Below, piece by piece: positions 42,699-51,782 of a stretch of DNA of 64,000 nucleotides. The notes under the pieces were generated by a model, which saw only the letters and a list, made by a program, of their open reading frames with translations, searched no databases and was not told where the DNA came from. Each line of letters starts with the position of its first letter. Positions within the stretch are counted from its first letter, which is position 1. Position numbers and translations under genes: made by a program. This stretch comes from G963667425 sp963667425 [NCBI: bacterium] (lineage in GTDB: Bacteria > UBP6 > UBA1177), in assembly GCA_963667425.1 (NCBI GenBank), contig OY763407.1, positions 2,887,303 through 2,951,302 of the forward strand, written 5' to 3'.

Positions 42699-43871
42699 TT
42701 ATGATATTTCAGATAGATATTTTTTTATCTCTGCAGTGTTGTATTCTGATGGAGCTACTGTTATAGCTTTCAGTGCAAGTTCCTTTGCTTTCTTTCCGTT
42801 TCCGTTTTCAAGATAAGCTACGCTGAGATCAAAAAGCCATTCACTTTTTTCTGCAAAACCAAGCTTGGACTCAAGTTCTTCAATTTCCTTTTCAAGTTTT
42901 CTTGAATTTTTCAGCTTTCTATAAATGATTCTTTTATCATTAATATATTTAGTTCCTTTATTTATTATTGTTTCAGATTTTGCTTCCTGTGAAAGAAAAG
43001 GAAATTTAGTTTCAAGTTCCTGAATGTTTTTATTTATTTCAGTACTTTTCGGAAAAATTGAAACTGCGTCTTTTAGTGTGTCATATGCTTTATTTAAAGC
43101 TTTATTGTTTATATAAATAGAAAAAAGTCTGAGATATAGAGGTTCTTTTCTATTTTTTTCCCATTCGGATTCAATCAACATTTTTATAATATCTATTGTT
43201 TGAGAATCATCAGTACCTTCTTCTTTCTGGATTTCATATATCTCACGAAGCGATGGAACAAACTTGCTGTTAATTTGAGAAAGCATTATTTTTTTATAAT
43301 TATCATAAGAACCTATGTTTTTAAGACATTGAGCTATCTTATAAATTATAATAGGTGTATTTTGCGTTTTTGCCAAAGTCATAAAAAGAGTTACAGCTTT
43401 CTGATAATTTCCTGAAAGATACTGCTGCTGTGCTTCAAAATAAAGTTTATCTTCTTCAGAGGGTTCTTCATATCTCATGATTACAAAATCCATCATCTGA
43501 TCAAGTTCTGAGACCTTGAATGGAGACTGTAAAGAAAAATCTATGCCGTAGCTTGATTCAATATCATTATGAATTTCAGATGTTTCATCGTTAATTAAAA
43601 CTGCCGGAATTTTAAAATATTCAGGAGAGTTCTTGAGTTGATATATAAGATCAAAACCTGAAATTCCTGAAAGCGTATCACCTGACAATATAAACTGAAT
43701 TCGTGTATTAGCTTTCTGACAGCTGTTTATTAATTCAAGTGCCTCTTCTCCGCTTGATGCAAGAGAAATGTTATTATAACCAAGAGCTTTTAACATATCT
43801 TTTATGGTTTTTCTTAATATGTAATGCTCATTTATTATCAGTATATTGATGTTTTGAAACTTCTTAAGCAT
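42699..43871 (-). CDS. Degenerate receiver domain fused to TPR-like helices
   Basis: 390 residues. Residues 1-125 are a CheY-like fold with the usual order (ILIINEHYILRKTIKDML, GFDLIYQLKNSP) but an altered active site: the acidic pair is Asn14-Glu15, Asp65 is one place off the usual spacing to the conserved Gly, the switch Thr position is Asn94, and the conserved Lys is Ser116. Residues about 140-390 are TPR-like (YLSGNYQKAVTLFMTLAKT, DLSVAYLENGNGKKAKELAL). It probably works through protein interactions rather than classical phosphorylation. It heads the minus-strand transcript that includes lipB, behind a good promoter. Confidence 0.75.
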   Translation of the reverse strand: MLKKFQNINILIINEHYILRKTIKDMLKALGYNNISLASSGEEALELINSCQKANTRIQFILSGDTLSGISGFDLIYQLKNSPEYFKIPAVLINDETSEIHNDIESSYGIDFSLQSPFKVSELDQMMDFVIMRYEEPSEEDKLYFEAQQQYLSGNYQKAVTLFMTLAKTQNTPIIIYKIAQCLKNIGSYDNYKKIMLSQINSKFVPSLREIYEIQKEEGTDDSQTIDIIKMLIESEWEKNRKEPLYLRLFSIYINNKALNKAYDTLKDAVSIFPKSTEINKNIQELETKFPFLSQEAKSETIINKGTKYINDKRIIYRKLKNSRKLEKEIEELESKLGFAEKSEWLFDLSVAYLENGNGKKAKELALKAITVAPSEYNTAEIKKYLSEIS

Positions 43872-43906
43872 AAAACTGTGTTCCGAACGTTAATGATACG
43901 GTAAAG

Positions 43907-43935
43907 AGTATATAAGGATGGGATGGTATTATCAA
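43907..43935 (-). promoter_or_regulatory. Promoter of the receiver-TPR / PhoH2 / lipB transcript
   Basis: The minus strand has TTGATA and TATACT separated by 17 bp, 36 bp before the receiver-TPR start codon. Close to consensus. Confidence 0.65.
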
Positions 43936-43997
43936 GAAAAAACTGTTTTTTTAAATCAAAAATCTCTATTAAAAAAAAGTGTTTTAATAAGAAAAAA

Positions 43998-44026
43998 TTG
44001 ACCTGTTTCATTTATTTTGATAGCTT
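43998..44026 (+). promoter_or_regulatory. Probable promoter of pepD
   Basis: TTGACC and TAGCTT are separated by 17 bp, 43 bp before the start codon. The -10 is weak. Confidence 0.45.
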
Positions 44027-44068
44027 CAACCGTTAGATGTTTTTACTAATTTTTAAGAGGAATTTGTG

Positions 44069-45505
44069 ATGAACAGTGATGTTAAGAGAGTTCTTGATAT
44101 TTTCAGAGATATCAACAGAGTTCCAAGAAAATCAAAACATGAGGAGAAAATATCTGAATGGCTTGTTAAATGGGCTGAAGATCATGGACTTGAATCAAAA
44201 AGAGATGAACTTCTTAATGTTCTTATAAAAGTTCCTGCATCAAAAGGGATGGAAAATAAACCTGTAATCGTTATTCAGGGACATATGGATATGGTATGTG
44301 AAAAAACGCCTGATTCACAGCATGATTTTTCTAAGGATGCTATTAAAAATATAATTGAAGGTGACTGGCTTAAAGCTGATAAGACAACTCTAGGTGCAGA
44401 TAACGGAATAGCACTTGCAATGGCTCTTGCAATAGCTGAAAACGATAAAATAAAGCATCCGGCACTTGAACTGCTTTTTACAGTTGATGAAGAAACAGGT
44501 CTTACAGGTGCATCAGGACTTGAAAGTGATTTTATATCCGGTAAAGTTCTTCTTAATCTTGATTCTGAAGATGAAGGCGTTTTTACCGTTGGATGTGCCG
44601 GCGGAAGAGATACGCATATAAATCTTCCTCTTAAGAATATATCGGTAAGCGAAGGATACTCTTTTGTAAAAATTTCTGTAGGCGGACTTAAAGGCGGCCA
44701 TTCAGGTGTTGAAATAAATCAGCTTAGAGGAAATGCAAATAAAATACTTGCAAGAGTTCTGCATTATCTTAATAAAGATATTAATTTTGGAATATCTGAA
44801 CTTAAAGGTGGTTCGGCACACAATGCAATTCCAAGAGATGCATATGCTGTCATAGCTCTTCCATGCTGCAATGCATCAATAATCGATACCGCTATAAACG
44901 GCTACCATGAGATACTTAAAAAGGAATATGAAAAAGTTGAACCGATGCTTATTTTAAAAAGTGAACTTGTTGAAAAACATGAGAAAATGAGTGATGCGGA
45001 GTCAACATCAAAAATAGTTGCTTTAATGCTTGCAATGCCTCACGGAGTAGCCGCAATGTCTGCTGATGTTCCGGGACTTGTAGAAACATCAAATAATTTT
45101 GCAACAGCTGAAGTAAAAGATGATAATTTTGCTGTAATGTCCAGTCAGAGAAGTTCCGTAATGAGCAGACTTGATACAATTACATCAAAAGTTGAGTCAG
45201 TAGGTTATCTTGCAGGCGCTGAAGTGAAAAGCGGTAACGGATATCCTTCATGGGAACCTAATATGGATTCAGAGTTACTTAAAAAATGTGTTTCTGTATA
45301 TGAAGATATTTTTGACAGAGAACCTGTTGTTGAAATAATTCATGCAGGCCTTGAATGTGGAATAATAGGTTCAAAAATAGAAGGTATGGATATGATATCT
45401 TATGGACCAACAATAAAAAATCCTCATTCGCCAGATGAAAAAATGAGTATATCATCTCTTGAAAAAGTATGGGATTTTACAGTAGAACTTCTTAAATCTT
45501 TCTAA
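44069..45505 (+). CDS. pepD: Aminoacyl-histidine dipeptidase (M20C)
   Basis: 478 residues, normal for PepD. The ATG after AAGAGGAA is chosen over the adjacent in-frame GTG. Metal and catalytic motifs are complete: IQGHMDMVCEK (His, Asp), LGADNGIALAM (bridging Asp), TVDEETGLTGA (catalytic Glu and ligand Glu), LNLDSED (Asp), GGHSGVEI and IIHAGLECGII (last His). It hydrolyses Xaa-His and other dipeptides in the cytosol. In contrast to the PepT-like protein in this window, nothing is missing. It is transcribed alone, followed by 200 bp before ftsH. Confidence 0.94.
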   Translation: MNSDVKRVLDIFRDINRVPRKSKHEEKISEWLVKWAEDHGLESKRDELLNVLIKVPASKGMENKPVIVIQGHMDMVCEKTPDSQHDFSKDAIKNIIEGDWLKADKTTLGADNGIALAMALAIAENDKIKHPALELLFTVDEETGLTGASGLESDFISGKVLLNLDSEDEGVFTVGCAGGRDTHINLPLKNISVSEGYSFVKISVGGLKGGHSGVEINQLRGNANKILARVLHYLNKDINFGISELKGGSAHNAIPRDAYAVIALPCCNASIIDTAINGYHEILKKEYEKVEPMLILKSELVEKHEKMSDAESTSKIVALMLAMPHGVAAMSADVPGLVETSNNFATAEVKDDNFAVMSSQRSSVMSRLDTITSKVESVGYLAGAEVKSGNGYPSWEPNMDSELLKKCVSVYEDIFDREPVVEIIHAGLECGIIGSKIEGMDMISYGPTIKNPHSPDEKMSISSLEKVWDFTVELLKSF

Positions 45506-45642
45506 AAAAGCAGATAAATATTTATTTTGTCTTAATCTAAAAAAAATAATAAAAAATATTTTGATTTTTTCTTACACTCTTTTTTTTGGGAATAATAATT
45601 CTATTTACAATGTTTTTTCCTGAATTAAAGGAAAAGCAAATC

Positions 45643-45670
45643 TTGCCAAAAGTGCTTTTTCCTATATAAT
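45643..45670 (+). promoter_or_regulatory. Sigma-70-type promoter of ftsH
   Basis: TTGCCA and a perfect TATAAT are separated by 16 bp, 35 bp before the ftsH start. No heat-shock-type promoter was recognised. Confidence 0.7.
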
Positions 45671-45705
45671 CGGTTGATTTGTTGTAAAGAAATGCGGGAG
45701 AAAAT

Positions 45706-47514
45706 ATGAAATTCAACTACAAAACACTCATTATCTGGGGCGTTATTGTAATTCTGTTCATTTTCGGTATTCGTATCAGTCAGATGGTTTCCGATAAAAA
45801 GAGCGAAGAGATCAATTTTACCCTTTTTATTGAAAAAGCTAAGGCGGGTGAGGTTCAGAAAGTTCGTATAGAAGGTCCTGAATTTACCGGAGAAATGCTT
45901 GAAGGCGGAGTGGCAAAGAAATTTTATACAGTTGGTCCTTCCGGTGAAAGAGTTATGGAAATTCTTGCCGATAATAAGGTCCCTACAACTTATGTAAAAC
46001 CTGAAGATGATTCATTCCTTCAGACTATTTTGGCATCATGGCTACCGATGCTCATCTTTATCCTTTTCTTTGTATTTTTCATGAAGCAGATGCAAGGTGG
46101 AAACGGTAAGGCGTTCTCTTTTGGTAAATCACGTCACAGAATGATTTCCAAAGACAGTAATCCTATAACATTCAAGGATGTTGCCGGTGTTGAAGAAGCT
46201 AAAGAAGAGCTTGAAGAGATTGTTGATTTTCTTAAAGACCCTTCAAAATATACAAAAATGGGTGCAAAAATTCCTCATGGAGTTCTGCTTGTAGGTTCTC
46301 CAGGAACTGGAAAAACTCTTCTTGCAAAAGCCGTTGCAGGTGAAGCAAATGTTCCTTTTGCTACAATAAGCGGATCTGATTTCGTTGAAATGTTCGTAGG
46401 TGTAGGCGCTTCAAGAGTAAGGGATATGTTTGAACAGGCAAGGGAAAAGGCTCCATGTATTCTTTTCATTGATGAAATCGACGCTGTAGGAAGACACAGA
46501 GGTGCTGGTCTTGGCGGAGGTCATGATGAAAGAGAACAGACTCTTAACCAGATGCTTGTTGAAATGGATGGTTTCGGAACTGATGAAAGTGTAATTGTTA
46601 TGGCTGCAACTAACAGACCGGATGTTCTTGATCCTGCACTTTTAAGGCCTGGACGTTTTGACAGACAGGTTGAAGTTCCTCTTCCCGATGTGAAAGGGAG
46701 AGAAGAGATTCTTAAAGTACATTCTAAAAAGATAAAAATGGCTGATAATGTTGATTTAAGTCAAATTGCAAAAGGAACCCCTGGATTTTCCGGCGCTGAT
46801 CTTGCCAATCTTCTTAATGAAGCCGCGCTTCTTGCTGCAAGGAATGAAGCACAGAAAGTGGTTCTTGATGATGTTGAAGAGGCTAAGGATAAAGTTCTTA
46901 TGGGTAAGCAGAGAAAGAGTATGCAGCTTACTGAAGATGAAAAAAGAGACATAGCCTACCATGAAGCAGGCCATGCTGTTGTCGGATATTTTACCGAAGG
47001 AGCTGACGAAATTCATAAAGTCAGCATTATTCCAAGAGGCAGAGCACTTGGTGTAACTCTTTCGCTTCCTGAAAAAGATAAGTTTACGCATAACAGAAAA
47101 GAACTTATCGGAAGGCTTAACGTTTTGTTAGGTGGCAGAGCTGCCGAAGCTATCTTTACTTCGGGAATTACAACAGGTGCCGGTAACGATATTGAAAGAG
47201 CTACAAATATTGCAAGAAATATGGTTATGCGCTGGGGTATGAGCGACACTCTCGGACCTGTTAACTATGCAGAGAATGAGGAGGCTGTTTTTCTTGGAAG
47301 GGAACTTGCCAAAAGAAACAACCACAGCGAATATACAGCTAAACTTATTGATGAAGAAGTCCATAAAATGCTCGGAGAGGCATATAACTATGCTGCTAGA
47401 ATGCTTGAAGAGAAAAAAGATAAAGTCATTGCAATGGTTGAATCCCTTATGCAGCATGAAACTATTGACAGAGAAATTATCGAATCAATACTTGGTCCTA
47501 AGCCAGAATTTTAA
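45706..47514 (+). CDS. ftsH: ATP-dependent zinc metalloprotease FtsH
   Basis: 602 residues. An N-terminal transmembrane helix (about 7-24), a periplasmic domain, and a second helix (about 105-125) precede the AAA+ module: Walker A GSPGTGKT at 197-204, Walker [16 protein letters not shown], the pore motif FVEMFVG, and the second region of homology with [17 protein letters not shown]. The zinc site is HEAGH at 419-423, with a later Asp ligand. The family degrades misfolded and regulatory membrane proteins as a hexamer. CGGGAGAA precedes the ATG. The next lipoprotein gene begins 6 bp after the stop. Confidence 0.97.
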   Translation: MKFNYKTLIIWGVIVILFIFGIRISQMVSDKKSEEINFTLFIEKAKAGEVQKVRIEGPEFTGEMLEGGVAKKFYTVGPSGERVMEILADNKVPTTYVKPEDDSFLQTILASWLPMLIFILFFVFFMKQMQGGNGKAFSFGKSRHRMISKDSNPITFKDVAGVEEAKEELEEIVDFLKDPSKYTKMGAKIPHGVLLVGSPGTGKTLLAKAVAGEANVPFATISGSDFVEMFVGVGASRVRDMFEQAREKAPCILFIDEIDAVGRHRGAGLGGGHDEREQTLNQMLVEMDGFGTDESVIVMAATNRPDVLDPALLRPGRFDRQVEVPLPDVKGREEILKVHSKKIKMADNVDLSQIAKGTPGFSGADLANLLNEAALLAARNEAQKVVLDDVEEAKDKVLMGKQRKSMQLTEDEKRDIAYHEAGHAVVGYFTEGADEIHKVSIIPRGRALGVTLSLPEKDKFTHNRKELIGRLNVLLGGRAAEAIFTSGITTGAGNDIERATNIARNMVMRWGMSDTLGPVNYAENEEAVFLGRELAKRNNHSEYTAKLIDEEVHKMLGEAYNYAARMLEEKKDKVIAMVESLMQHETIDREIIESILGPKPEF

Positions 47515-47520
47515 TGTCAG

Positions 47521-48198
47521 ATGAATAAAAGCTTTCTTTTTGTATTATCATTAATCTGCTTGTCACATATTTTTCTTTTCAGCTGTACTCCTTCGTACAA
47601 TTCCGAGCTTCTAAAAATTTCAGGACTTGATTTTAAAGCTGAGAAATTTTCTTTAAATGACACTTCCGAAAACATGCAGTCAAAAGGTGAAATAAGATTT
47701 AAAGGAGAAGAAAGCGGTTCTGCAGATTATGAGATATTTTATTCATATCCTTCAGATTACAGAATTGAACTTTATGGACCTTTTCATATTTCAGCCGCAT
47801 CATTTATAATGAATGATATAAAATCTTTTGTTCTTACAAATTCAAAATGGGAAGAAATCAACTGGAATTTTTTTGCACTTCAAAATATGGGAACAGACAT
47901 ACCAATAGAAATCTTTAACATAATACTTGGCTACAGATATGATTTCGAAGGAGAATGTTCACCATATTTTGAAAATAAGAGAGTATGCAGAAATGGTGAT
48001 ATATATCTTATGATTAATAATGGAAAAGTAACCGAAATAATGTACGGTGACTTTGTTTTTGTTCATAAAAAAGGTGTGTGGCAGGGCGAAAGCAGAAAAT
48101 CTGTAATAGAAATTGAAAATAAAAAAACATCTGAAAAGAAAAACAAACCTGAAATATTCAATGCAGTAAATTCATCAGGATACTTTGATGACATCTGA
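47521..48198 (+). CDS. Lipoprotein, LolB/DUF4292-like
   Basis: 225 residues; lipobox FLFSC with Thr at +2. Residues about 45-110 read SKGEIRFKGEESGSADYEIF, SYPSDYRIELYGPF and HISAASFIMNDI, the pattern of LolB-like half-barrel lipoproteins seen downstream of other core genes in deltaproteobacteria ('G.i.f.......d......P...rie..gpfG'). A role in lipoprotein handling is possible but not shown. The C-terminus is a Lys-rich tail. It lies 6 bp after ftsH and overlaps the HAD gene by 11 bp. Confidence 0.65.
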   Translation: MNKSFLFVLSLICLSHIFLFSCTPSYNSELLKISGLDFKAEKFSLNDTSENMQSKGEIRFKGEESGSADYEIFYSYPSDYRIELYGPFHISAASFIMNDIKSFVLTNSKWEEINWNFFALQNMGTDIPIEIFNIILGYRYDFEGECSPYFENKRVCRNGDIYLMINNGKVTEIMYGDFVFVHKKGVWQGESRKSVIEIENKKTSEKKNKPEIFNAVNSSGYFDDI

Positions 48199-48832
48199 AA
48201 AAATAAAGATATTTACCGATTTTGACGGAACGATAAGCAGCAAAGACACCCTTGTTGAAGTTTTTGACGCATACTGCCGTGAAAACTGGCGTGAAATAGA
48301 AAAATACCATGAAAATGGTTCAATACCTCAAACAGAATCTTTAAAAAAAGAAGTTGAACTTTTGCAGGGAAAAATGGAACAGTTCCTTGAAATAATAGAT
48401 TCCATAAAACCAATAAAAGGTTTTCCTGAATTTCTTGAAAAAGTGAATGAAAACAACATAGAAATGACAATATTAAGCGGCGGCTTCAGAACATTCATTG
48501 AAAGATTCCTGAAAAACAGCAGTATTCAATTTAACGGTGAAATAAAATGTAATGATATTATGCAGAATGAAGCAGGATGGCACATTATAAGCAATAAATC
48601 AGGCAGACTATGCGATAAATGTCCGACCTGTAAAAGCTATGACATATTTCAGGCATCAAAAAAAGGCTACAGAACAATCTACATCGGAGACGGAGCAACA
48701 GACCGATGTGCGGCAAGCTATGCAGATAAAGTCTTTGCAACTTCATGGCTGAAAACATACCTGTCAGAAAAAAATATTGATTTCAAACCATTTGAAACAT
48801 GGCACGAAATAGAAAAAGAAATATTTAAATAA
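48188..48832 (+). CDS. HAD-family phosphatase, MtnX-like
   Basis: 214 residues. Haloacid dehalogenase subclass IB: the nucleophile motif FTDFDGTISSKDT, motif II ILSGGF, motif III with Lys near SKKGYRTIY and metal-binding IGDGATDRCAAS. The insertion with CDKCPTCKSYDI and the overall size resemble MtnX (hydroxy-ketomethylthiopentenyl phosphate phosphatase) and related phosphoserine-phosphatase-like enzymes. No other methionine-salvage gene is present, so the substrate is uncertain. The ATG is used; an in-frame TTG lies directly before it. It overlaps the preceding lipoprotein gene by 11 bp. Confidence 0.8.
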   Translation: MTSEKIKIFTDFDGTISSKDTLVEVFDAYCRENWREIEKYHENGSIPQTESLKKEVELLQGKMEQFLEIIDSIKPIKGFPEFLEKVNENNIEMTILSGGFRTFIERFLKNSSIQFNGEIKCNDIMQNEAGWHIISNKSGRLCDKCPTCKSYDIFQASKKGYRTIYIGDGATDRCAASYADKVFATSWLKTYLSEKNIDFKPFETWHEIEKEIFK

Positions 48833-48916
48833 GCAAACTATATTTTCCTTGACATTGCCCTTTTAATCAGATACCTCTCTTTTGTATTTAACTTTTTATC
48901 CATAAAGGAGGTTGTA

Positions 48917-50158
48917 ATGGTTGTTGTAAGAGCTTTCAAAGGTATCCGTCCAAAAGATGAACTCGCATCAAAAGTAGCAAGTTTCCCTTACGATGTTATA
49001 AATTCAAAAGAAGCAAGAGAACTAGCAAAAGGCAATCCAATATCTTTTCTTCATGTAAACAAACCTGAAATAGATCTACCTGAGGATATAAACCTTTACG
49101 ATGACAAAGTTTATCAGAAAGGAAAAGAGAACTTCAACAGAATGATAGAAGAAGGCGTTCTCGTTCAGGATGAAAAGCCGCATCTTTACATCTACAGACA
49201 AATAATGAACGGACATAAGCAATACGGAATCGTAGGATGTGCATCAGCAGATGAATACAACAGTGACATAATAAAAAAACATGAATTTACAAGAAAAGCA
49301 AAAGAAGACGACAGAACAAGACACGTAATAGAACTCAATATAAATGCCGGACCAGTATTTTTAACATACAGAGACAATGAAAAAATAGATTCTCTCGTTG
49401 CAGAAGTTGTAAAAAATGCACCGGAAGTTGATTTTACATCAGAAGACGGCATACAGCACACACTTTGGGTAATCAAAGACGAAAAAACAAACAGTGAACT
49501 CTCTGAAACATTTAAAAAAGACATCCCGGTACTCTACGTTGCAGACGGACACCATAGAAGTGCAAGTGCAGCAAGAGCAAAAGCAGAAAGAATGAAAACA
49601 GACCCAAATCCATCAGCAGATAAGGAATACAACTACTTCCTTTCAGTATTCTTTCCAGCATCACAGCTTAAAATAATGGACTACAACAGAGTGCTCTTAA
49701 CCATGAACGGACTTACAAAAGAAGAGTTTATGGCAAAAGTTACCGAAAAATTTGAAATAGTTGCAGAAAATATACCATCACCACGCATGGCAACAGAATT
49801 TGGGCTCTACATGGATGGCAAATGGATAACAATAAAAGCAAAAGAAGGGACATATCCGTCAGAAGATCCAGTAGAAAGCCTTGATGTAGCAATACTTCAG
49901 AACAACCTTTTAAATCCTGTACTTGGAATAGGCGATCCGAGAGTAGATAACAACATAGATTTCGTAGGCGGAATAAGAGGAACAAAAGAACTTGAAAAAA
50001 GAGTCAATTCAGGTGAATGCACAATGGCATTCTCACTCTTCCCGACATCAATAGAACAGCTTATGAGTGTAGCAGATGCAGGAAAGATAATGCCTCCAAA
50101 ATCAACATGGTTCGAACCAAAATTAAGAAGTGGACTCGTAGTACACAGCCTCGACTAG
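48917..50158 (+). CDS. DUF1015 family protein (possible serine kinase-like)
   Basis: 413 residues, the full family length. Diagnostic segments: VRAFKGIRPKDELASKVASF, FPYDVINSKEARELAKGNP, HLYIYRQIMNGHKQYGIVG, KKHEFTRKAKEDDRTRHVIEL and YVADGHHRSASAARA. The family is related to ParB/Srx-fold kinases, and some members are reported to phosphorylate free L-serine; that assignment is only suggested here. The Shine-Dalgarno AAAGGAGG is ideal. A TTGACA lies 62 bp before the ATG, but the matching -10 is poor. It is probably the last gene before the WG array, from which it is separated by 127 bp. Confidence 0.85.
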   Translation: MVVVRAFKGIRPKDELASKVASFPYDVINSKEARELAKGNPISFLHVNKPEIDLPEDINLYDDKVYQKGKENFNRMIEEGVLVQDEKPHLYIYRQIMNGHKQYGIVGCASADEYNSDIIKKHEFTRKAKEDDRTRHVIELNINAGPVFLTYRDNEKIDSLVAEVVKNAPEVDFTSEDGIQHTLWVIKDEKTNSELSETFKKDIPVLYVADGHHRSASAARAKAERMKTDPNPSADKEYNYFLSVFFPASQLKIMDYNRVLLTMNGLTKEEFMAKVTEKFEIVAENIPSPRMATEFGLYMDGKWITIKAKEGTYPSEDPVESLDVAILQNNLLNPVLGIGDPRVDNNIDFVGGIRGTKELEKRVNSGECTMAFSLFPTSIEQLMSVADAGKIMPPKSTWFEPKLRSGLVVHSLD

Positions 50159-50206
50159 TAATTTATTTTCTTAATCTTCAAAAACCCACAAAATAAACAA
50201 ATATTC

Positions 50207-50235
50207 TTTGCATAAAAAAACAGCTAAGATACAAT
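50207..50235 (+). promoter_or_regulatory. Promoter of the WG-repeat array
   Basis: TTTGCA and TACAAT are separated by 17 bp. It is the only convincing promoter before the array, 50 bp upstream of its first gene. Confidence 0.5.
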
Positions 50236-50251
50236 AATGTCATGAACGTGC

Positions 50252-50320
50252 AGTGATTTACCATTTTGCAGGTAATAAGATTCTTATGAGAAAAACACTG
50301 TTTTTAATCTTTCTATTATT
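50252..50320 (+). repeat. Stranded copy of a WG gene 3' end plus duplicated gene start
   Basis: The sequence resembles 53107-53175 closely. At the second place it is the end of the preceding WG gene (codons for ADLPFCR and stop), the 10-bp gap, and the start of the next. Here the same codons (SDLPFCR and stop, 50252-50275) stand without any gene before them. This suggests loss or displacement of a WG gene at the head of the array. Confidence 0.7.
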
Positions 50321-51782
50321 TTTAAGTTGTACAAAAGAGACTTCAGAATCAGAAAAATTGACTGAAATAAGCTATGATGCAACAAAAACATCAGAGCCTA
50401 TTCCTAAAGATTTCAATTCAATCGTACAAGGTGAAAAAGATAAAATTTCTTCAAAAGTTGCAGAAAATTTGGAAGAAGATGATGAGCCTGTTTTGATTCC
50501 TGAAAATATAAAGCCAATAATTAATTTTATGAGTGACAAAGAGAGAAAAGCTTGCCTTAAAACAGAAAAGGCAAACAAAAGATACATGGTAAAGCTTAAT
50601 AACAAAATAGGTTACATTGATGGATGCGGAAGAAAAATTACAGAAGCAAAATATGATTTTGGCTTTGATTTCAGTGAAGGATTAGCGGCAGTAAAAAAAG
50701 GAGATAAATACGGATTTATCAACATGGATGGAAAAGAAATTACTGAGTTTATTTATGATGATGTCTCTTTTTTCAGTGAAGGCTTAGCGCGAGTGGAAAT
50801 TAATGGAACATGGGGATTTATTGATAAAACAGGCAGGTTAAAAATAAAACCGCAGTATGGATGGGCGTATAACTTTCATAATGGCTATGCTGCCGTAAAA
50901 AATTATGAAGGAATGATAATTATTGATCATGAAGGAAAGAATGTTTTTGGTAAAGCATTTGAAGATGTGGGATATTTTATTGAAAACAAGTTCGCTTTTG
51001 ATGGAATTAAAAGTGAAGCTTACGGCTTTATAATGAATAAAGGATATGGCAAAATAAAATCTTACTATTATGATTATATAGGACAAAATTTTAAAGGTAT
51101 TACCTGTTTTGATGATAAGAATGTCATTTATAATGGATTTTTTATTGCAAAAACTAAGGAAAGTTGCTTCATGCTGGATAAAAAGGGAGAAAAAATTTCT
51201 AAGTTTGACAGTTCTATGATACCAGAGAAGATTGAAGAAAAAGAACAAACCCAGTTTGAGGATTTTGCCAATTTTAAAGGGGAAAAACTTAAGCAAAAAG
51301 ATTTTACAGCTATAAAAAAATGTGAGCAGGAACTTTCAATTGTTAAAATAAATGAAACAGGTGAAAAAATTCTTATAAACAAAAACAATGTTGTTCTTTT
51401 TAGAACTGTTAGTGATTTTGACTGTCCAAAATACAATAAAATAATTTATGACTACAAAAGAAGACATAAACTTTATGATCTTAAAAAACAGAAAATACTT
51501 TTAAATGGCAAATATAGTAGCAGAGGTTATGATTCAAGACTTCGTTTTGTGGGTAAAACCATCTTTTTTGCTCAACATATCTTTAAGAAAACATCTATAA
51601 GTGAAATTTTCTCAGAAAATATGGAGCCTGTTTTCAGAATTTCAGGCTATTATGGAGCAAATTATATAAAGCACTCTCAAGGCAATTTTATCTCAATAAC
51701 TAATGCACATGGTGAAGCATATTATCTTTATGAAAATGGCAAAGTATTCTGGAATAACAAAATGGCGGAGAAAAATGAATAA
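50286..51782 (+). CDS. WG-repeat lipoprotein (array gene 1)
   Basis: 498 residues. The ATG before RKTLFLIFLLFLSC is chosen for the signal peptide; lipobox LFLSC, with Thr at +2. After a linker rich in Glu and Lys, WG (KWG) repeats occupy about residues 100-240: KIGYIDGCGRKITEAKYDF, KYGFINMDGKEITEFIYDD, TWGFIDKTGRLKIKPQYG. The C-terminal half is a divergent continuation and ends in KVFWNNKMAEKNE. Repeats of this type form strand-rich units and occur in bacterial surface or secreted proteins of unknown function. It shares a 99-bp identical tract with array gene 3. Its stop overlaps the next start by 8 bp. Confidence 0.85.
   Translation: MRKTLFLIFLLFLSCTKETSESEKLTEISYDATKTSEPIPKDFNSIVQGEKDKISSKVAENLEEDDEPVLIPENIKPIINFMSDKERKACLKTEKANKRYMVKLNNKIGYIDGCGRKITEAKYDFGFDFSEGLAAVKKGDKYGFINMDGKEITEFIYDDVSFFSEGLARVEINGTWGFIDKTGRLKIKPQYGWAYNFHNGYAAVKNYEGMIIIDHEGKNVFGKAFEDVGYFIENKFAFDGIKSEAYGFIMNKGYGKIKSYYYDYIGQNFKGITCFDDKNVIYNGFFIAKTKESCFMLDKKGEKISKFDSSMIPEKIEEKEQTQFEDFANFKGEKLKQKDFTAIKKCEQELSIVKINETGEKILINKNNVVLFRTVSDFDCPKYNKIIYDYKRRHKLYDLKKQKILLNGKYSSRGYDSRLRFVGKTIFFAQHIFKKTSISEIFSENMEPVFRISGYYGANYIKHSQGNFISITNAHGEAYYLYENGKVFWNNKMAEKNE
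50575..50673 (+). repeat. 99-bp tract identical to 53340-53438
   Basis: Within array gene 1, it covers the segment RYMVKLNNKIGYIDGCG through the first WG unit. Identity is perfect over 99 bp by eye, and similarity stays high for about 200 bp beyond. This indicates recent duplication or gene conversion with array gene 3. Confidence 0.85.

Noticed and set aside
48849-48877. TTGACA upstream of the DUF1015 gene as a promoter
   Set aside because: The -35 is perfect but the -10 at 17 bp is TACCTC, too far from consensus to list.
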